From positions 18,592,814 through 18,656,813 of the forward strand of contig OU744450.1 in assembly GCA_916610825.1 (NCBI GenBank): DNA of 64,000 bases, in the 5' to 3' direction. Source of the DNA: Haliclystus octoradiatus. Lineage: Eukaryota > Cnidaria > Staurozoa > Stauromedusae > Haliclystidae. The notes beneath the pieces are model-generated. The model was not told the origin of the DNA, ran no database searches, and worked only from the letters and a program-made list of their open reading frames with translations. Numbering within the stretch: position 1 is the first letter of the stretch; each line of letters starts with the position of its first letter. Positions 20,801-32,109 of this stretch are shown here, piece by piece. The position numbers and the translations under genes are program-made.

Positions 20801-23466
20801 GAAATACAACACAAAACAAGAAGAATATGAGATATATTAATTAATTATTGCAAAATAATAATTAATTTCAACGATGTTAGCATGCTAGCAAACTGTATAA
20901 AATAATTAAAAATTATCCTAAAAGTTGTTATGTCATTGTATATGGCTTTATAGTCAACTGTCAATGCCTATAATGAATTAATTAATCATATGTAATTGTA
21001 AATATATACCCATTACTTGCATCTTATTCGCAGTCTTTTATGTGTTATTTATTACCATTCCAATCAACTACATCCATCATTGAATAAACATGAATTGAAA
21101 ATACTGTGACAGTGATCTACCGGAAAATCTATCCGAAGAATGAACTGAGTGTGACCAGGAATTAACTATAGGTACTGCAATACTATGCAGCGTTTGATAA
21201 TTTTTCATAAGAGGAGGGAATTATGTTTTGACGTTAAAAAAATGTATTATTGGTGGTAAATTTACAGTGCAACACCGCCCAGGAAATGTTTTTGGGAAAA
21301 CTCAGCAAATTTTGAAAGGTTATATTGCAAAACATTGGGCCGAGATATGAAGGTACTGCTATTAAACTAAAATTTGTCATGTATTGGCACTATAGTTATA
21401 CGCCAGATACTGTCCTTGAAACTTTCCAAATGCCTAAATATACCACGCCCCACTTGCCAAGAAATATTTAATCCCACCTTGTATCCACAATGCATTGATC
21501 AAAATTGACCCACGTCAGTGGTTATTCAGCGTAATCATTTACGATTCAGAAAGACGTTTTACATGTATAGGCAATATAGCTGAATAATTTTCGGATGGGC
21601 CAAGGAGTGCCACAGTAAGGTGCCACAGTAAGATTTAATAGATCATCTTAAAACAAAGGCTTGTTAATTCTGTTTCAACCGATTTTCAAAATGCAATAAG
21701 AAATAAAAAGTTAATGCAAAAAATTGCTAGTCAGAGAAAAACGTTTACTATCAAGTGCAGTTCAAAGTTAAATAATTTTTTGACGACTATTCTTAGCTTA
21801 GTATATCTGTAACTAATATTGTATATATAGTTTGCTTAATAGTGACTTACTTGAGCATAATCCACATGTCATTTTACAGTTGTATTTGACGTGATCGGAT
21901 GATCTGCAATACTGAAGCCAACCAGAACAAGACGAGGATAAATCAACGCAGACTGATCCTAATTTAATAAGTGAAACAAAATATAAAGAGCATAATAGTC
22001 TGTGATAGCATTGATAATTAAAAATAAGACATTAAAAAATTTCCAGTTTTTACCCTAAGATCTCAACAGCAACTAAAATACATCTTTTGATAATGTATAG
22101 GTTATTGAGGATACATATAGCCATGTAGCCATGCAATGTATATAGTCCCTAAAAAATGTATGACCCAAATACTGTCAGGGACGAACCATGTGTAAAATGA
22201 AGTATATATAGATACCACCATGCAAACTTGTAAGGTTGGATGAGGTATGTAGGAACCTCCCTGAACCATCTAGAACATAGGAAAAACTTCATGACTCCCC
22301 GCATGACTCACAATGACCATGCATGATCTAGCAGCTTCTAGCACACTATAAATACAGTAAATGAAAACTATGAGAACTTAATGTACAGTCTACTATCAAC
22401 ATGTCAACTTGGAAATAATATTATTATTATTCATAAGAAGAAATTTACAAATCAATTCAACCTACGTTGTTATTATTATTTCTTCCACATAATTCTACAG
22501 GTCTCATCAGGCATCGCTACACTGATCAGGAAAAACATCAATCAATTTCCATATTGGAGGATTTGAAACTCTCAATTACAGTGAATATTGTATGTAGCAG
22601 CTATCTATAAGATGTAGATGAATTGACCGCCATGTGCAGCTGCAGGTTACCTTTATTTTCAGGGTTATTTCAATGGAAAACACAATTTTAGAAATTGAAA
22701 GAGTTACCACTATGGTTGTCTCTGTATAGAGATGACTGTTACAACAGGTTTGAATGGATAGGGGTTTACCTTGACAAGTTCCACATGATTTTTCACAATT
22801 TTTCTGGACATAAACATTTGTTGAACAATATCCAGCTTTAGCCCATCCAGGACAATACTGGTTATTGTTTTTGCATACACCTGTATCAAACAAAAGCAAC
22901 AGCACATATATATATCAAAAAGCACGCCGATATCATAGATACTGCATATATTTATATATATATATATCATCATTATTTTTCCATAAATAAATTCAAGGCA
23001 CAAGTAACTTTTTTCCAAGGATTAATCAATAAAAAGTAGCGTGTGAGTTGACAGGAAAAAAAATGGGTCATATAAATGACTTCATAGGGTCTATAAATGA
23101 CTAAATTACTACTACAGTACAGATAAAAGCTTCTCAGGGAGACATTTGAAAGTATATGCCGCCATACTTGGTATTAAACTACTGCATTGCGGCAGGCATA
23201 ATACCGTTCCTCTTGTACAATAAATGAAATGAAGGTTTGACGTGATGGGATCATCAGATTCTTCTAATAAGTATATGATATATTGATCGTGGATCATTTT
23301 TCTCAATTTGAGAACTTTTGAAATCCTAATATAGAATATTCTAGTTATGAAAAATGTTTCTTTTCAACACTGATGTACCTTGAGATTGCCCCGACGTTTG
23401 ATTCACTACACCCAGAATCAAAATAATCAAAGAAACAGTATGCATGATCAAAATAGAACCAGCCAT
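14846..23466 (-). CDS. Secreted chymotrypsin-like serine protease with two ShKT domains
   Basis: Complete eight-exon gene encoding 374 residues. Exons: 23379-23466, 22770-22880, 21851-21958, 19453-19506, 18008-18206, 16355-16572, 15387-15502, 14846-15076. All joins keep phase with GT-AG sites. Residues 1-27 are a signal peptide (MAGSILIMHTVSLIILILG). Residues 30-66 and 67-102 are two six-cysteine ShKT domains (end motifs CEKSCGTC and CKMTCGLC), one per exon. Residues 103-120 are a Thr/Pro linker. The S1 domain follows an activation site GSR|VIAGE at 133/134. The triad is His174 (TAAHC), Asp222 (DSDIAL) and Ser321 (GDSGGP). The residue matching chymotrypsin position 189 is Ser315, not Asp, so chymotrypsin- or elastase-like specificity is inferred. 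The C-terminus (VSWGSGSC, FARVTALRDWI) closely follows vertebrate chymotrypsin. The nested gene 19760-20770 lies in intron 3. Confidence 0.92.
17161..17470. mobile_element. Probable MITE with GGGGGTAACTCC ends
   Basis: The left end CCCGGGGGTAACTCCA is inverted at the right end (TGGAGTTACC followed by a run of C), giving a roughly 310-bp element in the protease intron between exons 5 and 6. The interior carries 'acccaaaaagttcc' repeats. A sequence at about 24276-24595 has similar G-rich GAGTTAC and GTAACTCC ends and an A+T-rich interior and may be a relative. No clear target duplication was found. Confidence 0.45.
19150..19275. mobile_element. Tigger/pogo-like MITE, degraded copy
   Basis: CAGTGCAACTCACTTAAGTG and 'gtcaaaattgccaacggttttcatt...tatccgaatttg' match the element at 55288-55473 in order and spacing, ending near 'gaaagcgggttac'. 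It is a weathered copy in intron 4 of the protease gene. Confidence 0.55.
19760..20770 (+). CDS. Intronless gene for a basic coiled-coil protein, nested in a protease intron
   Basis: A single open frame of 336 codons. I do not recognise the family. Residues 1-140 are polar and low in predicted structure (start MDLFGNLSEGNDSEENK), with basic patches. Residues 195-305 form a long heptad-rich coiled coil heavy in Lys and Glu (for example LSELEQEKLEYRNEL, LDLLKLKATKND). The C-terminus has a short PAPPTEL segment and ends in a basic tail (NRRRYGRRK). The stop codon overlaps an AATAAA polyadenylation signal at 20767-20772. It lies on the strand opposite the protease, wholly inside its intron 3 (19507-21850). 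The lack of introns in an intron-rich region suggests a retrocopied or young gene. A nuclear or cytoskeletal role is possible, but nothing shows it. Codon use and length make a chance frame unlikely. Confidence 0.8.
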   Translation: MDLFGNLSEGNDSEENKMGNVRTPPRVLTFASSTKRILPHIAGGASGYKSKASRSFKPSKESEIITAKLRDTKGLPFQIKCKPLPKISSTRGNNIMKRDSGLQLSTASVSNIESNSHVSTSVHVEGEALEPAIIKNTPICEEKSPSRQKSKTKIRLKRPWEKDEDICLDQDKTSLNGPCEGFSAEEKTNENLKSAQNHLSELEQEKLEYRNELISTKCKIKSFKKEFSILEYETFYKKQNILDLKVKIKVAKEELYRYRSKLDLLKLKATKNDNEMLAIKKEIEYYRSRNENMLQKLIGQSEERRIVEVNEYVPAPPTELINKNSYSNRRRYGRRK

Positions 23467-24727
23467 TCTGATGCACAATTTCTTTATAGGTTGAACGCAG
23501 AAATGGATTTAAGAAGGATTGATTTATTTTACAAAAGGTGCTCTTATAATTTTAAAACGAGACGGCAGATGAACACCTGAACAATCAATTCGATATCATC
23601 GATAATTGATATTGTACCATTGTAATGGTACCTATTATCTCATTATCTCATTTCAAATATTGATGTGTTATCCATTAAGTATGCATACATACTGCTGTTT
23701 AAACACAGTAATGACATCGTTTGCCCGATTGACACGAGAGCGTATATGCTCTCAGATATAAATTGAGTATGGGGCAACTTTTAGGGAAATATGTGACTCC
23801 CAGACAGAAATCTGTATGACAATTATGTTTTCATTTATAATGAATTGATTGCTAATAAATTACGAGATTATACGTCAAAATATTAATTCACTTTTCTAGA
23901 ATTCGATACCCATTAAGTTTACAAATCAAAACATTTTAATAGCGTCGTCCATTAAATGAAACAATGCGATAGATATGGATATGCTATACATATAAGATAC
24001 ACTACACAATTAAATCCACGATTGACTATAATTTGAAGTTACCTCACCCCCGGATTAATTAATTGTATGTCAAATATTCTAAAGTGGAACGATGCTATGG
24101 ACAAGCTTTATCTAATAGTCCTATTCAATATAATTGGGTTTATATAGTAATATCATCATGTTCGAAAACTGACTATGCATATCCTGCATTTGCAACTAAT
24201 CAAATTATCATTGGAGATTTTTGCTTTGCATTCCCGATTATTACACTTAGAATATCAATTTGAATATGTTTCATACGCGGGGGGAGTTACATACTTTCAG
24301 TGAGGTTATACGAATGGGGCGCTAATATTAAAGGGTACCTTTTCAAAATTGAAAAAAAAAATAGACTATTTTTCTGCTTTTCCAGAAAATACATTTTAAC
24401 CTATAGGGCAACTTTTTTTGAATTATCATGCAAGTTTTGGTTAACTTTTTTGCCATTTTTTAAGGGTAATTCTTTCTTTTCAAAGAAATATTTGGGGTAT
24501 TTTCCATGATTTGAATCATTTTTGTTATCATCCTCTAAAATTTCTATTTGAGCAACCCTGTCGAAGCGGAATGGGAGTTACCAACCCCGGGGTTTCTAAA
24601 CAGTTAATAATTTTGGAATTTTATTTGAATCAATTACAAAATTCATAAGACGTATATTCAGCCTTCATTTGGTTATAGGATATATGGGACATAGAAAGGC
24701 TAAACATTGTTGTAGATTTAATTAGTT
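23467..24727. other. Gene-free region upstream of the protease, with a possible MITE
   Basis: This holds the presumed protease promoter; a TATAAAG lies on the minus strand about 20 bp before the ATG, too close to assign as a TATA box. At about 24276-24595 there is an A+T-rich block bounded by GGGGGGAGTTAC and a G-rich GTAACTCC-type end, a possible relative of the element at 17161. Nothing else could be supported. Confidence 0.4.
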
Positions 24728-24852
24728 ATAAGCCCTTTACTATTTATTATTTATATTAATGACATTGTCTCTTGCGTTGAGCCAGGATGTGTCGTTAAAC
24801 TGTTTGCAGATGATGCAAATTTCTCACATTCCAGAAATAATGATAACACTAC
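24728..24852 (+). mobile_element. LINE reverse transcriptase fragment, left of the insertion
   Basis: The plus-strand translation reads SPLLFIIYINDI ... VKLFADDAN, the RT motif pair of non-LTR retrotransposons with the catalytic FADD box. The frame is open up to the insertion site of the 4.0 kb element and resumes at 28877 after one copy of the target duplication is removed. The 5' part of the LINE is missing. Confidence 0.85.
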
Positions 24853-27800
24853 GGCTTACTAAGGTTTGCGAAACGAAACGAAACGAAACGAAACGAAACG
24901 AAACGAAACGAAACGAAACGAGATTCTTATTTATTAAAGACATTAATAAATTATTACATAATATAGAATTGTTTTGTTAACTAAACAACATTTCATCCAA
25001 ATTATCGTGTTATGACTTGATTTTCTAAGTTAAAAAGCAAAAACTTACATATTTTCAAAACGGCGTAAATCCTTGTGTTTACCACGCGGTCATCTAAATT
25101 CGGCGCCGTGATCAGCTGTGGTACAAAGTACACAGTAATTGCGTCAGCCTCGGTCTTCGTTGAAGCCACTGTTGAAGCTGACAGAACTTCGAAGTTCGAT
25201 TTTACAGATTTTGAAAAAGCCGGTTTATACCTACCCTTTCTGTAACTATTCGGTCTCTCGAATTATATAGAGATACCCAGAGCACTAGGTACAACTAGAT
25301 ATTGTTCTCAGACAAATATTGAATAAAATTTAGATAACAATAAATATTATAGCCATTGAGGTTGACAGATGGGCTTAGTTCGATATTTCGAAAAAGCCAG
25401 TTTTTAAATTTCTCCAACTTGTAGGTCTCTCAAAATTATATTGAGACAGAACACAATTTATCATTAGATATGGTTCTCAGAAATTTATCGAATTTAATTG
25501 AGGAAAGTAGATGAAAATTATCCAGTCAATATTTAACAATTGTAGCAATCAAAGTTGACAGAGGGGGCTCAGAGAGGGGTTATTTCGAGATTATCAAAAA
25601 AAAAAACAGATTTTTCACATTCTGCAATTATATATATAAAGTCTCTCCAATCAAATTATGTATGTATTTATTTACAAGTCATTACATCATTTTATGTATT
25701 CATATAAAATCACAATGACGATAGCGCATTCAAATGTCCATTAATTGCCCATATCCTTTCCGACTTGATACAATCATTTAAACAAATTAATGTTATCCAA
25801 GTTACAATAGTGTATAATTATAATCTTGTCGCCCTACTTTCGTGTCCCAGGTAGTCAGTACGAATGAGGGCCATCCATACGCGACCTTCTATCGCTCTAT
25901 GCATAGATTATAGAATATTCTATAATCTATGCTCTATATGGCTCTTACATGATGTGTATTGGATATAATTCAAAAGATTTTATGAGAACTAATCCTGCAT
26001 TTATTCAGATACAGCCATTTGAGTTGATATTGAGGGTAATTATGGTTTTCAAAATGACACTTTTTCCCTTCTTCAACTAATTGTAGGTCTCTCAAATGAA
26101 AAGAAGGCGTGCCGATGACTTCTATCGCTCTATATGGCTCTTACATGTGTATTGGATACATGTAGAAGGATTTCATGAAAATATATCACGTTTTTGTTCA
26201 GATACAGCTGTTTAAGTTGATATGGGGGGTATTTATAGGGTATTGAAAATGCCGGATTTCACTTTGTCCAACTTGTAGGTCTCTCAAATGAGAAGGAGGC
26301 CAGCACATTATTAGATATCACTAGATATTGTTCAACACAAATGTATCAAAGTATATGGAAAATTTCTACATATAATTGTTGGTTCATTCATATACCAGCG
26401 TTTTGATATTTATTCCAAGCATACATAAAGGTGCATAATGGTTAATATACAAGAAGATTTTGATTTGTGATAGATCAATTCGTCACAAAGTCAAGTTAAA
26501 ATTATATATTTGGTGTCATCAATGCTCATGCAAATATGGGCTACTGGGTTGATACATACGTAAGTGGAAATTGATAATGAATTAATACAAGTTTGTAATT
26601 CGATGGATATAATGTTGATTGATTGATAAGAGGAACGATTTGGTACCCATGAAGTCCTGAAAATCTTATAATTTTGAAAATGTCACACAGAATCATAGAA
26701 AAAGGGTATGCCATTCAGTCTAATTGGAAATACAATAATCATTAAAGAATCAAAATGCCAGAAATGGATGAACAAACGAAAGATCAGTTTCGGAGCCTAC
26801 TCCCAATGGCAAACGCCAAAAATACATTCGGATAGTACAAGACCTACAAGTTGGAGAAAGTCAAAAATTGGCATTTTGAAAACCCCTAAAATTCTAACTA
26901 GATCACAACTTGAATGACTGTATCTAAACATAGATAAGATGTATAACAATGAAACATTTTGAATTAAATTCGATATATATCTAAGAACTATATCTAGCGA
27001 TAACGGATGATGTGCTGGCCTCGTGCTCATTTGAGAGACCTGCAAGTTGGACAAAGTGAAAACCGGCATTTTGAAAATCCTATTTAATACCCCCCACATC
27101 AACTTAAACGGCTGTATCTGAATAAAAACGTTATATATTTGAATGAAATCCTTTTAATTGTATCCGATACACATGTATGAGAGCCATATAGAGTGATATC
27201 ATGTCATCAGCCCGCCTCGTTCTCATTTGAAAGACCTACCAAGTTGAAAAAAGTGAAAAACCAGCTTTTTCAAAATCTGAGAAGATGTGAAATCAAACAT
27301 AGGACAGCGTAGATGGCTCTTACTAAATATAGACTTGATATTTTTTCATCTAGTTTTTTTTAATTATTTCAATAAGTGTCTGAGTATGACATACTAAGAA
27401 ATGAAGTGAATTGTATTGCTCGTTTTAGTGTGAGAAATATTTAAAGTCGAGAAAGTGAAAAACCTGCTTTTTCGAAATCTGAAAGACGTGAAATCACATT
27501 TCGGTTCAACCTAGATGGCTGTTACTAAATATAGACTTGATATTTTTTCATCTAGTTTTTTTCAATCGCTTTGATACATGTCGGAGTATGACATACTAAG
27601 AAATGAAGTGAATCGTAGTGCTCGTTTCAGTGTGAGAAATATTTAAATTCGAGAAAGTGAAAAACCAGCTTTTTCGAAATCTGAAAAGACGTGAAATCAC
27701 ACTTCGGCCAACCTAGATGGCTGTTACTAAATATAAGCTTAATATTTTTTCATGTAGTTTTCTAAATTATTTCGATACATGTCTGAGTATGACATACTAA

Positions 27801-28876
27801 GAAATGAAGTGAATTGTATTGCTCGTTTTAATGCGAGAAATATTTAAAGTCGAGAAAGTGAAAAACCTGCTTTTCCGAAATCTGAAAAGACGTGAAATCA
27901 CACTTCGGTTCAACCTAGATGGCTGTTACTAAATATAGACTTGATATTTTTTCATCTAGTTTTTTTTAATTATTTCAATAAATGTCTGAGTAGGACATAC
28001 TAAGAAATGAAGTGAATTGTATTGCTCGTTTTAGTGTGAGAAATATTTAAAGTCGAGAAAATGAAAAACCGGCTTTTTCGAAATCTGAAAGACGTGAAAT
28101 CACACTTCGGCCAACCTAAACAGCTGTTTCCAAATATAAACTTGATATTTTTTCATCTAGATTTTTTCAATCGCTTTGATACATGTCGGAGTATGACATA
28201 CTAAGAAATGAAGTGAATCGTATTGCTCGTATTGCTATTGTTTTAGTGTGAGAAATATTTAAAGTCGAGAAAGTGAAAAACAATCGATGCCATCGATAAT
28301 GGTGCTGCTAATAACCGCCTTTTCCAGCTTTCATTCTAGCATTTATTCCATATTATATTCAATAATTAATCATCCTTCATCTAGAGGAAAAAAGGGTGCT
28401 CTGCTATTTTTCTGTGAAAGAAGTATACTTTTCAGAATTAAAAATCAAGGTTTGCAACAGATAACCAGTAGTTTCAATAAAATATCTCCTAACGCTGTCA
28501 ATAGTCCAGGATATTCTCGAAAAATACAGAATTTTGACAAGTGAATCATAGACACGACCGCCTTCTTTTGCTTTCAATTTGCAAGAAGGAAGGTTGTGAT
28601 TTGTCGTGATTGTTCGGCTTGTTTGTTTTACAGCTTATCACGGATCACGGCGTTGCATTGAGGTGAATACCACAAAACACGTCGTAGATGAACAGTATTT
28701 TACATTTTTCTGTTTGCCAATTTTGCTAGTTAAAACAAGATAATAATGAAATAAGTTGGCAATTTACAAATATTGTGTTTGATTTAACAATAATATGTAA
28801 TATTTTATTGATATCTTTAATAAATAAGAATCTCATTTCGTTTCGTTTCGTTTCGTTTCGCAAACCTTAGTAAGCC
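24853..28876. mobile_element. 4.0-kb fold-back-like DNA element with CGAAA subterminal repeats, nested in a LINE
   Basis: The termini are perfect 18-bp inverted repeats, GGCTTACTAAGGTTTGCG, followed on both sides by CGAAA pentamers (about 11 on the left, 4 on the right) and a diverged 'gattcttatttattaaaga' inverted block. A 9-bp target duplication, TAACACTAC, flanks it (24844-24852, 28877-28885). The interior is one long imperfect inverted repeat: blocks such as 'caacttgtaggtctctcaaatgag' (26270) recur inverted (27025), and 'gatttcgaaaaagcc' (25390) recurs inverted in the right arm. The right arm also holds about five tandem ~200-bp units (27253-28280). No transposase was seen, so it is non-autonomous. 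A 9-bp duplication fits Mutator-like or fold-back elements, but the family is unassigned. Confidence 0.88.
27253..28280 (+). repeat. Five tandem ~200-bp units inside the fold-back-like element
   Basis: The marker GTGAAAAAC(C/A) recurs at 27253, 27455, 27658, 27858, 28061 (as ATGAAAAACC) and 28272, a period of 200-211 bp. Each unit contains 'cgaaatctgaaa', 'gacgtgaaatcaca', 'ctaaatatagacttgatattttttcatc' and 'gagtatgacatactaagaaatgaagtgaat'. The last unit has an extra 'attgctcgt' duplication. Such arrays are typical of fold-back arms. Confidence 0.9.
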
Positions 28877-29500
28877 TAACACTACCTCTTTATCAACAAC
28901 TTTCACAAGTTTGGTGACTTGGTGTGATACTTGACAAATGAAAATACGTTTTTGCTTTTGGTAACATGAAGATTTCTAATCAAGTATATTTTATGGTAGA
29001 TCATGAACTACATCCTTTATCTAAAGTTCGTGATCTCAAGTAATTTAAAATTCTCAGACCATTGTGCCCATTTGGCCTCAAAGGCTTCATCGATGAGCTA
29101 CCTTTTGAGGCGTGTATTTATCTCCGGAGACCCAACCATATGTTGTTAAGAGCATACAAAGTATATATTAGGCCAGTATTAGAGTCATCGACACCTGTAT
29201 GGAGTCCCCAACTTGTAAAAGATAAAGATAGGATTGAAAGAATTCGACGATGATATTTTTAGTCTAAAAATGACAAAATATGACCTTCGTGGAAGTTTTC
29301 TGCAATTACAATGTCAAGAAATACCTAAAACCAGCATCGTCCATATAGCATTCACCATACGAACGATATCACGGTGGAACGATCTTCCTAATAATGTAGT
29401 GATTTGTGGAAATATCACAAGTTTTAAATCAGAACTGAATAAATTAGACCTGAGTCAATATTGTAGCTTTTACTAACACCTCTTCTTCAATTTTATTTAA
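28877..29500 (+). mobile_element. LINE reverse transcriptase fragment, right of the insertion (3' part)
   Basis: This continues the RT frame broken at 24852: TTSLSTTF...LVTWCDT*QMKI, with a TGA where Trp is expected. Further along in shifting frames it reads LLRAYKVYIRPVLESSTPVW (29133-29200) and RTISRWNDLPNNVV (29350-29400), the conserved 3' segments of LINE ORF2. Several frameshifts and stops make it a dead copy. It ends in A-rich sequence near 29560. Confidence 0.85.
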
Positions 29501-29635
29501 TTTTATTAATTAATTTAACACTAATTCTTAAAAAATCATTAAAATAAATACAATAAATACAATAAAAATTATCATATTATTCGTTATACTAATAACTATA
29601 AATAGATTAAACTACTTGTATTTAGCTATAGTAGT

Positions 29636-31380
29636 CAGGCGCGGATCCAAGGGGGGGGCAAAAGGTGCTTGAGCACCAGTCAGATTTTCAAAGCTGTGAT
29701 GTTGCCGCAATGACGTAATTTGATATTGCCATAGAAACGGAAGGATTTCAGTTATTTTTGCGTTTGCCATATTTTACTGCTGATAGCAGTCCCGAACTCT
29801 CTCAGTGAACCATTTCATTGGATCAATGATTCAAAGCAATCTTCCAATCAGCAACAAGGGCTGAGCACCCCTGGAAATCTAAAAGCCAATCGTATGTCGT
29901 CTTTGAGCACCAGTCAGAACAATCAACATTCCATTCTCGCTTTCGCCCAATCGTTTCAACCAATCATATTCTCTAATTTAGGAATCTCAGGAATTTGAGC
30001 ACCAGTGAGCACCAGTGAGCACCTTTATTACTTTTTTTAGTGCTAGAATTAGAATGACGTCAAGTAATCAAGTACAATACAAAGTCCGACTGTGTTGTTC
30101 TCAACTTCGTGTTAACTTATCAAGTCTAATCAAGTCAAGTTGTTTATGCCTTCCACCTTTGCAAGCATGGCGTCTAGGAAAGCTTAACATTATCTTGCTG
30201 CGCTATTATAGAATCTGCTCTATATTGACAATTTAACATGTAATTTAAAGAAGAAAGTTCCAGTCGACAAAAGCTAGCTGATTCAAGACTTATTATCAAC
30301 CTTTCAATGTAAAAAATCAGCACAAGGAAACAAGAAGTTTGAGAAATGTAAATAAAATTCGCAGAATTGCAAGAAGAACTCATTTTCCTATCAGAAATTG
30401 GAAGCGCTATTGCATGCATTATCACAAGAGGTTAGTAGATTAAAAGTTAGTAGTCTTTATTTTGGCTTTAAATTCACTGGTTTCAATATTTTATTGTAGC
30501 CGAGTACCGTATGTTTGAGATCTGTATTTACATATTTTGGTTGTGGATCCTCTTCTCGTTTCCAACAAAGGTCCTGAAGGCCTGATAAATAGGCCTACTT
30601 TTACAGGCCTAATAAATTATTGTATCATTATGTCCATTTAGTTTCAGCACACATATTCAGATGATCTTACGATAACACATTGACATAATTCCAGCCTGAA
30701 TGAATAATGGATTGGCTGCAAACCCTTCCATTTGCGTCGCTGTCGCCTGTTGGTAGACCCAGCCCAGGGTAGGCTTGCTGTTTTGCTGATGTCTAGTGAC
30801 AGGGAAAATACATCTGTTTTCCATTCCTTTTTTGTGGAACGTCTATTCAGATGTTGATGGATTGCCCCTATAATTCATTTGTGTACATGCATTCAAAGCC
30901 TTTTACAACTGGATGTAATAATTACAATTTTAAACATCAGAAGATTTATATAACTTTTTGTTTTACAATTATTACTACTGATTATGATGTCTAAATAGCT
31001 TATTTGAATTTAAGTAGTTGTTAATTATTTCGCATTTGAAACGTTTTATTCATAATGTATGCTGTATAGCCTGTCTGAGTGCATGCAGATCTAATTAAGC
31101 ACGAGATGTTTTTATTTTCAATAAAATACATTTTTAATTTTGTCTGTGATTTTATTGTGTTTATTTATTTGATGGTGTAAAATTTGATCATCTAAGCTTT
31201 ATAATTACGTTGAAATATTGCTGATGGAGTTACGAAAGTGGTGTCACAGCCCTTCAATAGCTTTTGAATACCAAAATTTTTCCGGGGGGGCATGCCCCCG
31301 GACCCCCCTAGATGGCGGGGCTTTGCCCCTTTATTGTCCCCTTTCAGCACCAGTCAGATTTTCAGCTGGATCCGCCCCTG
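29636..31380. mobile_element. hAT-like element with CAGGGGCGGATCC ends and 8-bp target duplication
   Basis: The left end is CAGGCGCGGATCC and the right end, read inverted, is CAGGGGCGGATCC. The flanks are a perfect 8-bp duplication ATAGTAGT (29628-29635 and 31381-31388). GAGCACCAGTCAG repeats are abundant near both ends. The CAG terminus, GC-rich inverted repeat and 8-bp duplication place it in the hAT superfamily. At 1745 bp it is longer than a typical MITE, but no transposase frame was recognised, so it is a deletion derivative. The open frame at 31218-31610 spans its right edge and is not a gene. Confidence 0.88.
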
Positions 31381-31405
31381 ATAGTAGTTATTCAGCGGCA
31401 CACAT

Positions 31406-31879
31406 CAGAGCCATCTATTTACAAGAGTTGGGACACGCTATAAAATATTGTTTACTATTCCAATTGGGGACAAGAACTAGAAAAAAGTTGCCTTTGACTG
31501 CAAAGAATAAGCGTAAGAGGGTAAGAGATGTAGTCCATACTCCACAAACTCCTTGTCCATTTAGCAATTCCAATAGCATTGATCTGATTCACTTTCGAGC
31601 AACATGCTGAAGAGATCGATAAGAAAGTATACATTGAAGTAAATTTTATTCTTATTTTGAGAGTCCAGCAAATTAATATGGAGAAAGACAACTAATAGAT
31701 GGTTATATTACTCTTGTATCATGTTAAACGATCGCAAACCATTTCACACAGTTCCAAAATGGCTGAAAAAAACACAACTTTCTCTTGCACATGCGCACTG
31801 CTGTTAAAAACGTGCTCGGGTCTAGGCCAAAAAACAAAAATGGCATGAGTGTCCCAACTCTTGTAAATAGATGGCTCTG
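31406..31879. mobile_element. hAT-like MITE with perfect 8-bp target duplication (copy 2)
   Basis: Same family as 11412-11642: ends CAGAGCCATCTATTTACAAG in inverted orientation, 474 bp, flanked by GCACACAT on both sides (31398-31405 and 31880-31887). The right third aligns with the 231-bp copy. The left two thirds are unique, which shows internal length variation within the family. It sits 25 bp from the end of the neighbouring hAT-like element. Confidence 0.9.
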
Positions 31880-32109
31880 GCACACATAAGTGGATGTTCA
31901 TCCCTGTGCGTCATATTTGACAAAAATACATACATACATACAAGTTGAATCAAATGAAAATAGAAAGCTTTATGATAAGGGCAAACGTTATATATATTAC
32001 ACCGATATGTGCCTAGAGCTTTTCGATACGCTATCCCATGTTTGTTGAATAGCTACTTACCAAACAATTTTAAATCAATACGATCGAGTGATTCCTCTTT
32101 AATTTACTC

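Noticed and set aside
31218-31610. A 130-codon plus-strand frame
   Set aside because: It spans the right end of one hAT-like element and the left end of another, so it is an accidental fusion of repeats.
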